From Spirochaetales bacterium (GTDB lineage: Bacteria > Spirochaetota > Spirochaetia > DSM-27196 > SLST01), in the NCBI GenBank assembly GCA_007130265.1, contig SLST01000223.1, positions 1-16,784 on the forward strand: a stretch of 16,784 bases of DNA, read 5' to 3'. How positions within the stretch are numbered: position 1 is the stretch's first letter; the number at the start of each line of letters is the position of its first letter. Of this stretch, positions 1-6,351 are shown in pieces. The notes under the pieces were generated by a model that had not been told where the DNA came from, searched no databases, and saw only the letters and a list, made by a program, of their open reading frames with translations. The position numbers were made by a program, and so were the translations under genes.

Positions 1-54
1 GCGCGGAGAACGGAGCAGAAGGAGCGCGATATACCTTCTGACGCGTGCAGGAAG

Positions 55-75
55 TGAGGGCAAGGATTGCCCTCA
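55..75 (+). promoter_or_regulatory. flaB leader hairpin with AGGAT loop (candidate CsrA site 1)
   Basis: Seen: a perfect 8-bp inverted repeat (TGAGGGCA at 55-62, TGCCCTCA at 68-75) closes a five-base loop AGGAT. Known: CsrA/RsmA dimers bind A(N)GGA displayed in RNA hairpin loops, with SELEX consensus RUACARGGAUGU; CAAGGATTG at 61-69 fits its core well. Inferred: this is the upstream CsrA site of the flaB mRNA, 10 nt before a second GGA site at the Shine-Dalgarno, the same two-site layout as the Bacillus hag leader. The transcription start is not visible, so it is assumed that this stretch is transcribed. A terminator is unlikely because no T tract follows. Confidence 0.65.
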
Positions 76-85
76 GTGACACATC

Positions 86-93
86 AAGGAGGG
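86..93 (+). promoter_or_regulatory. flaB Shine-Dalgarno and candidate CsrA site 2
   Basis: AAGGAGGG lies 4 nt before the flaB ATG at 98 and is nearly full-length anti-16S complementary. It contains AAGGA, so a CsrA dimer bridging this site and the hairpin at 55-75 would block ribosome loading. A weak 4-bp stem (ATCA 83-86 with TGAT 99-102) could place the AGGAGGG in a loop. The Shine-Dalgarno role is clear; CsrA binding is inferred. Confidence 0.7.
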
Positions 94-97
94 TCAT

Positions 98-952
98 ATG
101 ATCATCAACCACAACACGAGTTCCGCATTCGCCTCGCGTACTCTGAACTTCCGGCAGGATTCCATTCAGGGGAACATCGAGAAGCTTTCGAGCGGAATGC
201 GGATCAATCGTGCCGGAGACGACGCATCTGGACTCGCGGTCAGCGAAAAGCTTCGGAGCCAAATCCGGGGCCTGAACCAGGCCGAACGAAACATCCAGGA
301 CGCGGTCAGCTTCATCCAGACGAGCGAAGGATACCTGCAGAATACGCAGGACATCCTCCACCGGATCCGCGAACTGTCCGTCCAGAGTGCCAACGGCATC
401 TACACGGCGGAAGATCGCATGCAGATCCAGGTTGAGGTTTCGCAGCTCGTCGACGAGGTGAACCGCATCGCATCCCACGCGCAGTTCAACGGTATGAACA
501 TGCTCACAGGCGCCTTCGCACGCGATTCCGCCGTCGGGCAAATCATGCAGTTCCAGGTGGGGGCGAACATGGATCAGAGCGAGCAGGTGTTCATTGGAAC
601 CATGACGGCCCGTGCGCTTGGCCTGGAAGACTTCCAGGGCGAAGGCGGGATCGTCTCGATCTCCACTCCGGACCTTGCCAATCGTACGATTGGCATCGTA
701 GACACGGCAATGCGGCAGATAAACCGGCAGCGCGCTGATCTGGGAGCGTACCAGAACCGGTTCGAGATCGCCCAGCAGGGCGTCGCGATTGCGAGCGAAA
801 ACCTCGCTGCGGCGGAAAGCCGGATCCGTGACACCGACATGGCCCGCCAGGTAGTCGACTTCGTCAAGAACCAGATTCTGGTTCAGGCAAATACGGCGAT
901 GCTCGCCCAGGCGAATACGCAGCCACAGTCGGTTTTGCAGCTGTTGGGTTAG
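98..952 (+). CDS. flaB: FlaB flagellin, periplasmic flagellar filament core protein
   Basis: The 284-aa product is a compact flagellin with only D0/D1 domains, the usual size of spirochete FlaB. The N-terminus (MIINHNTSSAFASRTL) and the motif SSGMRINRAGDDASGLAVSE near residues 31-50 are the classical D0/D1 coil. VEVSQLVDEVNRIASHAQFNG near residues 110-130 is the spirochete-type D1 segment; homologous peptides are reported as glycosylated in Treponema denticola. The C-terminus (NQILVQANTAMLAQANTQPQSV) is the matching D0 helix needed for export and polymerisation. The start is fixed by AAGGAGGG 4 nt upstream. In spirochetes FlaB forms the core of filaments that rotate in the periplasm. The leader carries two candidate CsrA sites, and csrA and fliW are encoded 6-7 kb away, so translation is probably coupled to filament assembly. 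No FlaA sheath gene lies in this window. Confidence 0.97.
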   Translation: MIINHNTSSAFASRTLNFRQDSIQGNIEKLSSGMRINRAGDDASGLAVSEKLRSQIRGLNQAERNIQDAVSFIQTSEGYLQNTQDILHRIRELSVQSANGIYTAEDRMQIQVEVSQLVDEVNRIASHAQFNGMNMLTGAFARDSAVGQIMQFQVGANMDQSEQVFIGTMTARALGLEDFQGEGGIVSISTPDLANRTIGIVDTAMRQINRQRADLGAYQNRFEIAQQGVAIASENLAAAESRIRDTDMARQVVDFVKNQILVQANTAMLAQANTQPQSVLQLLG

Positions 953-975
953 TTTTTTCCATGACTCCGTTGCGG

Positions 976-1068
976 TAGTTGACCTCGAGGCAACTGCATA
1001 ACCAAGAGATTTCTGGACGTCATTTCTTGGGACATCAAGGAGGGGGAGGGGTTCGCGCTCTCCTCCCC
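976..1068 (+). promoter_or_regulatory. Structured flaB-flaG spacer: three hairpins
   Basis: The 153-nt spacer between flaB and flaG is the longest non-coding stretch in the window, and most of it can fold. Hairpin 1 has AGTTG 977-981 pairing with CAACT 991-995, with palindrome CCTCGAGG inside. Hairpin 2 has CCAAGAGAT 1002-1010 pairing with ATTTCTTGG 1022-1030 (8 Watson-Crick pairs plus one G-U), its 11-nt loop containing GGA at 1015-1017. Hairpin 3 has GGGGAGG 1043-1049 pairing with CCTCCCC 1062-1068. None is followed by a T tract, so none looks like an intrinsic terminator. The T6 run at 953-958 sits right after the flaB stop with only a weak bulged stem before it. I infer a structured flaG leader or an mRNA processing region; no promoter stands out. 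Confidence 0.5.
1032..1044 (+). repeat. Second copy of the flaB Shine-Dalgarno block, without a start codon
   Basis: ACATCAAGGAGGG at 1032-1044 repeats exactly the 13 bases at 81-93 that end 4 nt before the flaB start. Here no ATG, GTG or TTG follows at a usable distance, and hairpin 3 takes up the last two G residues. As at flaB, it lies a few bases after a hairpin with GGA in its loop. It could be a relic of a lost second flaB gene, since tandem flaB genes are common in spirochetes, or an additional CsrA-binding segment. The identity is directly visible; both explanations are inferred. Confidence 0.55.
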
Positions 1069-1084
1069 GCTCTCTCAAGACGGC

Positions 1085-1104
1085 ATCTTACACGGAGGTA
1101 AGAT
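1085..1104 (+). promoter_or_regulatory. flaG ribosome binding site held in a hairpin loop (ACGGAG)
   Basis: ATCTTAC (1085-1091) and GTAAGAT (1098-1104) form a perfect 7-bp stem around the loop ACGGAG (1092-1097), ending 1 nt before the flaG ATG at 1106. The loop is most of the flaG Shine-Dalgarno (CGGAGG) and also fits the CsrA loop motif ANGGA. The fold alone should restrain initiation, and CsrA bound to the loop would block it. The stem is certain in sequence; regulation is inferred. Confidence 0.6.
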
Positions 1105-1105
1105 C

Positions 1106-1471
1106 ATGTCTATGGAGATTACAGGGATCGTCGGACACAGCGTGACGCCAGGAGTGCTCCCGGGAGGAACGCGTGCCCCGAGAATGCCCACGCTTGCCGA
1201 ACAGGCTGCTCGTCTTCCTGACCGGGAGCTTCCGTCGGGACGCAGTCCGGAGCCACCGCTTGAGTCGCTTGTTCGGGATCTGGAGGTGGTGGCATCCGCG
1301 CTTAATCGTCGACTCCAGTTCAGCATCAACCGGGAGCTCGGCGAGGTGATCGTCAAGGTCATCGACCGACAGACCGATAAAGTGATCAAGGAGCTTCCGC
1401 CCAGGGAGATCCAGCGTCTGCACGTGCGCCTGCGGGAGGCAATCGGCTTGCTCATCGACGAGCAGATCTGA
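1106..1471 (+). CDS. flaG: FlaG family flagellar protein
   Basis: The 121-aa product has a variable, Pro-rich N-terminal half and a conserved C-terminal half (about residues 70-118). FSINRELGEVIVKVIDRQT and the following KVIKELPP, then a REIQRLH helix, are the signature of the FlaG family. FlaG proteins are linked to flagellar filament length control, but the mechanism is not settled. The gene sits between flagellin and the filament cap gene, the usual place for flaG. CGGAGG 7 nt upstream supports ATG 1106; the in-frame ATG at 1112 is the only close alternative. The ribosome binding site is in the loop of the 1085-1104 hairpin. Confidence 0.87.
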   Translation: MSMEITGIVGHSVTPGVLPGGTRAPRMPTLAEQAARLPDRELPSGRSPEPPLESLVRDLEVVASALNRRLQFSINRELGEVIVKVIDRQTDKVIKELPPREIQRLHVRLREAIGLLIDEQI

Positions 1472-1541
1472 GGCCTGCGCACAGAAAATAGCCCGCGTCG
1501 CGCTACCTTCTCTACCGGGCGGCGACGATACGGGAGGAATC

Positions 1542-3551
1542 TTGTCCGATATCATGATACCCGGAATCACGAGTTCCGGCATCGACACCGAATCAATGGT
1601 CGACGACATTATGGAGGCAGAACGCTCGACCGTCACCCGGATGGAGCGGAGCATCGACGCCGCCGAGGAGGAGCGGCAGGCGTGGCTCGAGATCGGCAGA
1701 CGCATCTCCAACCTCCAGCAGGCCGCCAGCCTGCTCTTCGGGTTCGAAAACCCGTTCAACGAGCGAATAGCCAACTCATCCAACGAAGCCGCCGTGATCG
1801 CGGACGCGAACAGGAACGCTCCCGAGGGTACGGCCCGCATAGCCGTCCGTCAGCTCGCGGAGGCCGACCGATTCGTCTCTCGCAATCTCCCTACCGACAT
1901 CCAGGTCGACCGCGGACGGTACGGCTTCCGTGTTGGTGAGAGTGAAGTCTTCTTCAGTTTTCCCGGGGGGTCGCTCGAAGCGTTCGCTCAGGCGGTCAAC
2001 CAGAGGGCCGGCGACTTGGTCCAGGCACGGGTCGTACGGAACACCGCGAACACCAGAGTCATCCTCATCGAAGCGAAAAAGACCGGCAGCGACCAAGCGC
2101 TCTCCTTTCTGGAGGCCGCTCGCGCATTCGCGCTGGAGACGAGCATACTCAAAGAGGTCCGCGACGATGTCGTGCGACCGCCAATACAGGCGAGCACCGT
2201 CAGCGGCACCACGCCGGCGGAGACTCGAAGGATCACCGACGGAACGCTTACGGTGGACCCCGGCGGCACCGCCACGGTCCGACTCCCCACCGTGCCCTCT
2301 ACAGAGTCGTTGGTGCTGGAACTCGAGATCAATGTCCGGGACTTCTACGAGCCGTGGAGCCCCCCCGAACGTCCGCCGGGCCCGCGTATCCCCGATCCGG
2401 ACGGGGTGACACTCGGTGACGTGACGATCGAAAGCGCTCCGAGTAGCGTGCCGCTCCCTGACTGGCAGGAGCCGGAACCGCCTGAGGTGCGCGACGATCT
2501 TCAGGTGCTCTATCTTCGTGCCGGGCAAGCAAGCGTGCCGCTGCCCGAGCTCGGGAACACGGACGGCTTCGAGTCCATTCGCGTACCGCTCGCCGAGCAT
2601 GTCGAGCGACTCGATGCGGTTGAGATACGCAACCGCAACACGCACCGCGAGATCTCGGTTCGCAACATCACCGTCTACGACCCGCGAACGCGAGGAGACG
2701 TGGCGCCGGTGAGCCCGATCAGCACCGCGCGCGACGCGATCGTCGAGATCGACGGGATCGAAGCGGTCCGACCGACCAACGTCGTCGACGACCTCATCGA
2801 AGGCGTGACCATCACGCTTCGCGCTCCCACGGTCGCACCGGTCGAGATTCTCGTTGAGCCGGACCGCGAACAGGTAACCGACGCGCTCATACAGTACATT
2901 TTCTACTACAACGAGCTGATGCGCGAGATCAACATACTCACGAGATCAGACACCTCGATCGTGGACGAACTCACCAACTACACGAGGGACGAGCGAGAGG
3001 AAGCCCTCGGTAAGCTCGGTCTGCTCCAGGGGAATCTCGCGCTGAACACCCTTAAATCGCGCCTGCAGACCATCATGATGAACCCCTACCCTACCGACGC
3101 CGGAAACGAACTCACGCTGCTCGCGCAACTCGGTATCTCGACCAACCAGTCGGGACCCGGAAGTGGATTGGAGGCCGGCAGAATGCGCGGATACATGGAG
3201 ATGAGCCCTCGCGACGTCGACGCGGCGCTTCGAACGCAGTTCGTCGCGGTCCGACAGCTCTTCGGGAATGACACCGACAACGACCGCGCGATCGATTCCG
3301 GAGTCGCGTACGAGCTCGAGCGAAACCTTCGCCCCTACACGCAGACCGGCGGGTTGATCGCGACCCGAACCGGCGGGATCGGCAGGACGATCTCCGACAC
3401 GAGAAATCGTATCGAGCGCGAAGAAGCTCGGCTCGCGCAGGTAGAGGCGAGGTACCGCGCCGACTTCGCGAGGATGGAGGCGGCATTGCGTCAGATGCGC
3501 GACAGCGAACAGTCGCTCGAGAGTCTCCAGGCCCAGACGCGCAATCGGTAG
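1542..3551 (+). CDS. fliD: FliD, flagellar filament cap protein (HAP2)
   Basis: The 669-aa protein has an N-terminal HAP2_N region (about residues 5-105, opening IMIPGITSSGIDTESMV), a FliD middle domain (about 120-190), and a HAP2_C region (about 395-655) with ARDAIVEIDGIEAV and GVTITLRAP, the typical FliD phrases. The last 50 residues are a Glu/Arg-rich coiled coil. Between middle and C-terminal parts lies an extra beta-rich segment (about 250-385) flanked by Pro-rich linkers. FliD caps the filament and lets exported FlaB subunits fold into place. The start is TTG at 1542 with GGGAGGA just before it; the ATG at 1554 is too far from that Shine-Dalgarno. The 70-nt leader holds two overlapping inverted repeats. 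No fliS follows, which is unusual for a fliD locus. Confidence 0.93.
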   Translation: MSDIMIPGITSSGIDTESMVDDIMEAERSTVTRMERSIDAAEEERQAWLEIGRRISNLQQAASLLFGFENPFNERIANSSNEAAVIADANRNAPEGTARIAVRQLAEADRFVSRNLPTDIQVDRGRYGFRVGESEVFFSFPGGSLEAFAQAVNQRAGDLVQARVVRNTANTRVILIEAKKTGSDQALSFLEAARAFALETSILKEVRDDVVRPPIQASTVSGTTPAETRRITDGTLTVDPGGTATVRLPTVPSTESLVLELEINVRDFYEPWSPPERPPGPRIPDPDGVTLGDVTIESAPSSVPLPDWQEPEPPEVRDDLQVLYLRAGQASVPLPELGNTDGFESIRVPLAEHVERLDAVEIRNRNTHREISVRNITVYDPRTRGDVAPVSPISTARDAIVEIDGIEAVRPTNVVDDLIEGVTITLRAPTVAPVEILVEPDREQVTDALIQYIFYYNELMREINILTRSDTSIVDELTNYTRDEREEALGKLGLLQGNLALNTLKSRLQTIMMNPYPTDAGNELTLLAQLGISTNQSGPGSGLEAGRMRGYMEMSPRDVDAALRTQFVAVRQLFGNDTDNDRAIDSGVAYELERNLRPYTQTGGLIATRTGGIGRTISDTRNRIEREEARLAQVEARYRADFARMEAALRQMRDSEQSLESLQAQTRNR

Positions 3552-3631
3552 ACCGCGGCGCGGTCGGAGCGGGCGTCGGCCTACTCTACTCAGGCAACGA
3601 ACGGTCCGTGCCGACACTCTAGGGGAGACCT

Positions 3632-4519
3632 ATGGAGATTCTCGTCAACCGTGAACCGATCGATTTCAGCCTCGAAAACGAGTCATCGCTCGGTGAAGTG
3701 ATCGATGAGCTTGCCGACTGGCTGCGTTCCGGTCGTTTCGCGATCACCTCGCTCGACGTCAACGATCAGACCTACGCGATCCACGATCGTGACGCATGGG
3801 CCGATATTGCGCTCCACAACGTGCGGGAGATCAGCGTCGAGGCGCTTCCACTCTCGGAGGCCGACCATGCGACGCTGATCGCGCTTGACGAGTACTGCGC
3901 GCTCCTCGCCCACGCCCTCGAGACTCGGGACGACGGCCCGATCGGCGAGCTCGCAGAGGAGCTCCCATACGTGCGTGGCCGGCTCGCCGAGTTCTTCCCC
4001 TCGCTGGTAGACGAGAACGGGCGGGTCGGAATCTGCACAGATCGAAAGCTCGAATCCGGTCTGATGCCCGACCCGGCCGCGGCTGAGCCGCTCCTTGCCG
4101 AGCTCTCGGGCCTGCGGACGATCCTCCAGACCCGTGAGCGTGAGTACCAGGAGCCCGAACGCGAGCTCGCGCTGTCGCTCGGGCAACTAGCTTCGGCTGC
4201 CGTACAGCTGGTTGACGTGCCGGTGCAGCTTCAGACCGGAGATGAGTCGACGGCGATGCAGACCGTCATCCGACTCACCGAGCTACTCACCCGAGTGCTG
4301 CGGCTCGTGCCTCTGGTTGAAGCGCGGACTTCCGACCCGGCGGTTGATATAGAAGGCGTACGCCGTTTCGCCGAGGAGATCACCCCGCAGCTGACCGAGC
4401 TCAAGGACGCCTTTGAGATGCAGGACAGCGTGCTGGTGGGCGACCTGCTCGAGTACGAGATCGCACCTCGCCTCGAGCATCTCGATAGGCTGCTGCCCGA
4501 CCGTGGCGGGAACGCATGA
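3632..4519 (+). CDS. Conserved-looking protein of unknown function in the filament operon
   Basis: I do not recognise this 295-aa protein. It is acidic and soluble, with no signal peptide or membrane segment. Residues 1-75 (MEILVNREPIDFSL onward) alternate strands with one long helix (SSLGEVIDELADWLRS), a pattern compatible with a small alpha/beta domain of beta-grasp type. Residues 77-290 are almost entirely helical with leucine heptads (LTELLTRVLRLVPLVEA), suggesting a four-helix-bundle-like region. The start is ATG 3632 after GGGGAG. Its stop overlaps the next start as ATGA, so it is translated with the PilZ gene. Its place just after fliD, where fliS or fliT chaperone genes usually sit, suggests an export chaperone or assembly factor; this is inference from position and helicity only. 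Confidence 0.82.
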   Translation: MEILVNREPIDFSLENESSLGEVIDELADWLRSGRFAITSLDVNDQTYAIHDRDAWADIALHNVREISVEALPLSEADHATLIALDEYCALLAHALETRDDGPIGELAEELPYVRGRLAEFFPSLVDENGRVGICTDRKLESGLMPDPAAAEPLLAELSGLRTILQTREREYQEPERELALSLGQLASAAVQLVDVPVQLQTGDESTAMQTVIRLTELLTRVLRLVPLVEARTSDPAVDIEGVRRFAEEITPQLTELKDAFEMQDSVLVGDLLEYEIAPRLEHLDRLLPDRGGNA

Positions 4520-5595
4520 CACCGGTACTGCTGCAGCAAGAGATCCAGTTCTTCGCTCAGCCGGACCCGGCTCAGACCCGTATAACACTCATCGTGTTCG
4601 GCGCGATCGTACTCGTCGGAACGCTTGCGGCAGTCCTGAACAGCCGCCGCGGAGGCGGTGGCGGAAGCCGGGCCACCGGACTCGGCCGCCAGGCGAAGAA
4701 AGCCGGCCTCAGCCCCGATCAGCGACGAGCTCTGAAGGATCTCGTCCGCACCCTCGGGCTGCAGAATCCGCAAAGGTTGATGACCAATGCGCCCTATCTC
4801 AACCATGCGCTGCGAAGACGTATGGATCAAATCGATCTCGCGGATCTCCCCGAGGCCGAACGTGAGCGGCGGAAGGCGCTGCTTTTCACGGTGAAGCGGA
4901 CGATCGAAAACGCTCAGTCAAATGTGAGGGTTTTTCCCTCCTCGAGACACATCCGGATTGGCCGAGCAGTTCAGATCCGGTCGTCTGAAGGCAATCGTCA
5001 CGACTCAGTGGTGGCGTCGAACGTTCACAACGGCCTGGGTATAGAGTTGCCGTACGAACGTCGCGGGTCGAGCATGTCCTACCGGAAGGGTACGGTCCTG
5101 CAGGTGAGCTTCGTCGACGAGCACGACCGCATGTACACGTTCAAGACAAGGGTGATCGGCTTCAACAATGCGCGCGGCGCTTCTATCATGTTCGTTGAAC
5201 ACGCGACGAATATTCGACAGACCCAGAAACGACGCTCGCCCCGCCGTGCATACGACCGTCCGTGCTACTTCTACCCCGTCACCGTACTGACAACCGGCAG
5301 GGGACGGAAACGGAAGACCCAGGCCTTCGTCAACAAGAATCGTCGGATTTTCGGCCGGTTCGAGGACCTTTCGGCCGGTGGATGTGCGATCCGCACGCAG
5401 ATAGCTCTGCCCAAAGGCGGCATTCTCAAAGTCGATTTCGAAGGTGCCGATGGTACGCCTCTGTCGGCATACGGAATGGTGCGCGCGGTCGAACACCAAC
5501 GCACGCGGGGACGGCTGATGCACATCAAGTTCACTCGCGTATCCCGCAAGCATCTCAACCGGATCCAGAGTTACGTGTACGGCCTCACGGAGTAG
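4516..5595 (+). CDS. Membrane-anchored PilZ-domain c-di-GMP receptor, YcgR-like
   Basis: The 359-aa protein has a short N-terminal segment, one membrane helix (about residues 23-41, ITLIVFGAIVLVGTLAAVL), a basic Gly-rich stretch, and a helical linker (50-125). An N-terminal YcgR-like beta domain (about 130-230) and a PilZ domain (about 236-350) follow. The PilZ c-di-GMP motifs are intact: RxxxR within KRRSPRR at 238-244, and D/NxSxxG as DLSAGG at 284-289. Known YcgR proteins bind c-di-GMP and act on the flagellar motor as a brake or clutch; PilZ proteins also affect spirochete motility. The membrane anchor is an addition to the soluble YcgR design. Start ATG 4516 overlaps the preceding stop (ATGA). 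Function in motility control is inferred from domains and operon position. Confidence 0.9.
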   Translation: MTPVLLQQEIQFFAQPDPAQTRITLIVFGAIVLVGTLAAVLNSRRGGGGGSRATGLGRQAKKAGLSPDQRRALKDLVRTLGLQNPQRLMTNAPYLNHALRRRMDQIDLADLPEAERERRKALLFTVKRTIENAQSNVRVFPSSRHIRIGRAVQIRSSEGNRHDSVVASNVHNGLGIELPYERRGSSMSYRKGTVLQVSFVDEHDRMYTFKTRVIGFNNARGASIMFVEHATNIRQTQKRRSPRRAYDRPCYFYPVTVLTTGRGRKRKTQAFVNKNRRIFGRFEDLSAGGCAIRTQIALPKGGILKVDFEGADGTPLSAYGMVRAVEHQRTRGRLMHIKFTRVSRKHLNRIQSYVYGLTE

Positions 5596-5655
5596 CACAG
5601 TGCCGAACGGGTCAGGACCTTGACCGGGGCAAGCCGCTCAATTACGATTCCTTTG

Positions 5656-5919
5656 ATGAAAGTTCTGGATTTGACGAACATCTCGCGCCGGGAGACGCCT
5701 CTCTTGTACCGCCGTACCTATACGGCAACCGCGGTCCTCGCCCACGGAGCGACGCAACTCGCCTCGGGTCGTGTGGAGTTCGTCCTCGAGCACTCTCCGC
5801 TCGGCGCCGTCGACATCCGTGTTCGCTTTCTCGATGACATCGACTGTCCGGTTCTCCCAGCCGCATCCGCATTGAGATCCCACATCAGCAAGCTCGAACA
5901 GAGCGGGGAGCTGCCCTGA
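5656..5919 (+). CDS. Small protein of unknown function
   Basis: A short ORF lies between the PilZ gene and tsaE, giving 87 aa from ATG 5656 (MKVLDLTNISRRETP) or 99 aa from TTG 5620. Neither start is well supported: AGGA at 5614-5617 is only 2 nt from the TTG, and no Shine-Dalgarno precedes the ATG. I chose the ATG because MKVLDLTN looks like a natural N-terminus. The protein is predicted mostly beta (RRTYTATAVLA, GRVEFVLEH, DIRVRFLDD) with a C-terminal helix (ALRSHISKLEQS). No family is recognised, and there is no signal peptide or membrane segment. Its stop TGA overlaps the proposed CTG start of tsaE. Tight packing supports it being a real gene. Confidence 0.65.
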   Translation: MKVLDLTNISRRETPLLYRRTYTATAVLAHGATQLASGRVEFVLEHSPLGAVDIRVRFLDDIDCPVLPAASALRSHISKLEQSGELP

Positions 5920-6350
5920 ACACGACAACCCGCACCGCCGAAGAGACGCGAGCACTTGGCGAGCGTATCGGTTCATTGCTGACCGCGGGAACGGTGATTC
6001 TCCTCGAAGGACCGCTCGCCGCCGGCAAGACGACTCTGACGCAGGGAATCGCCCGTGGCCTCGGCGTGAGCGAACCGGTCACAAGCCCGACATACACGAT
6101 CGTGAGCGAGTACCCCGGCAGGCTGATCCTCTACCACGTTGATCTGTACCGAATCCACGATGAGGAGGAGTTCCTGCAGTTGGGCCTGGAAGAGGTCTTC
6201 GGCGGCGATGGCGTGTGCGTCATCGAATGGCCCGAGCGAGCCGGATCAGAGCTTCCGGACGCTGCGATGAGGATACGCCTGCACGCCAACAGAGACGGGA
6301 GCAGATCGATCGACGTTCCGGGGTGCCTGAACCCGTCACAGGTACGATGA
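5916..6350 (+). CDS. tsaE: TsaE, ATPase of the tRNA t6A synthesis complex (probable CTG start)
   Basis: The product is a P-loop ATPase that works with TsaB and TsaD to transfer threonylcarbamoyl to A37 of ANN-decoding tRNAs. Visible motifs are Walker A GPLAAGKTT (residues 32-40; the family usually has GDLGAGKTT, so one Gly is Ala here), SPTYTIVSEY, YHVDLYRI and VIEWPERAG. The first canonical in-frame start, TTG 5976, has no Shine-Dalgarno and would remove the conserved N-terminal helix (TAEETRALGERIGSLL). Reading from CTG 5916 restores it, gives a normal 144 aa, places GGGGAG 5 nt upstream, and makes a CTGA overlap with the preceding gene. I therefore place the start at CTG. Family identity is secure; the start is an inference. 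Confidence 0.9.
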   Translation: MNTTTRTAEETRALGERIGSLLTAGTVILLEGPLAAGKTTLTQGIARGLGVSEPVTSPTYTIVSEYPGRLILYHVDLYRIHDEEEFLQLGLEEVFGGDGVCVIEWPERAGSELPDAAMRIRLHANRDGSRSIDVPGCLNPSQVR

Positions 6351-6351
6351 C

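Noticed and set aside
24..33. GCGCGATATA upstream of flaB as a sigma-28 -10 element
   Set aside because: Only CGATA matches in register and no TAAA-type -35 is visible near the window edge. The flaB promoter probably lies upstream of the window.
30..40. Shared TACCTTCT before flaB and fliD as a common regulatory site
   Set aside because: Only eight bases in common, at different distances from the genes; chance similarity cannot be excluded.
923..958. Weak stem (CCACAG with CTGTTGG, bulged) followed by T6 after the flaB stop, as an intrinsic terminator
   Set aside because: The stem is short and bulged, with a 12-nt loop and several bases between stem and T run. It may attenuate, but I cannot call a terminator.
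979..1001. TTGACC with downstream CATAAC as a flaG promoter
   Set aside because: Spacing is about 12 nt, too short for sigma-70, and TTGACC lies within an inverted repeat.
3551..3565. Hairpin GACCGC-GGC-GCGGTC right after the fliD stop as a terminator
   Set aside because: A 6-bp stem with no T tract; the operon appears to continue into the next gene 67 nt later.
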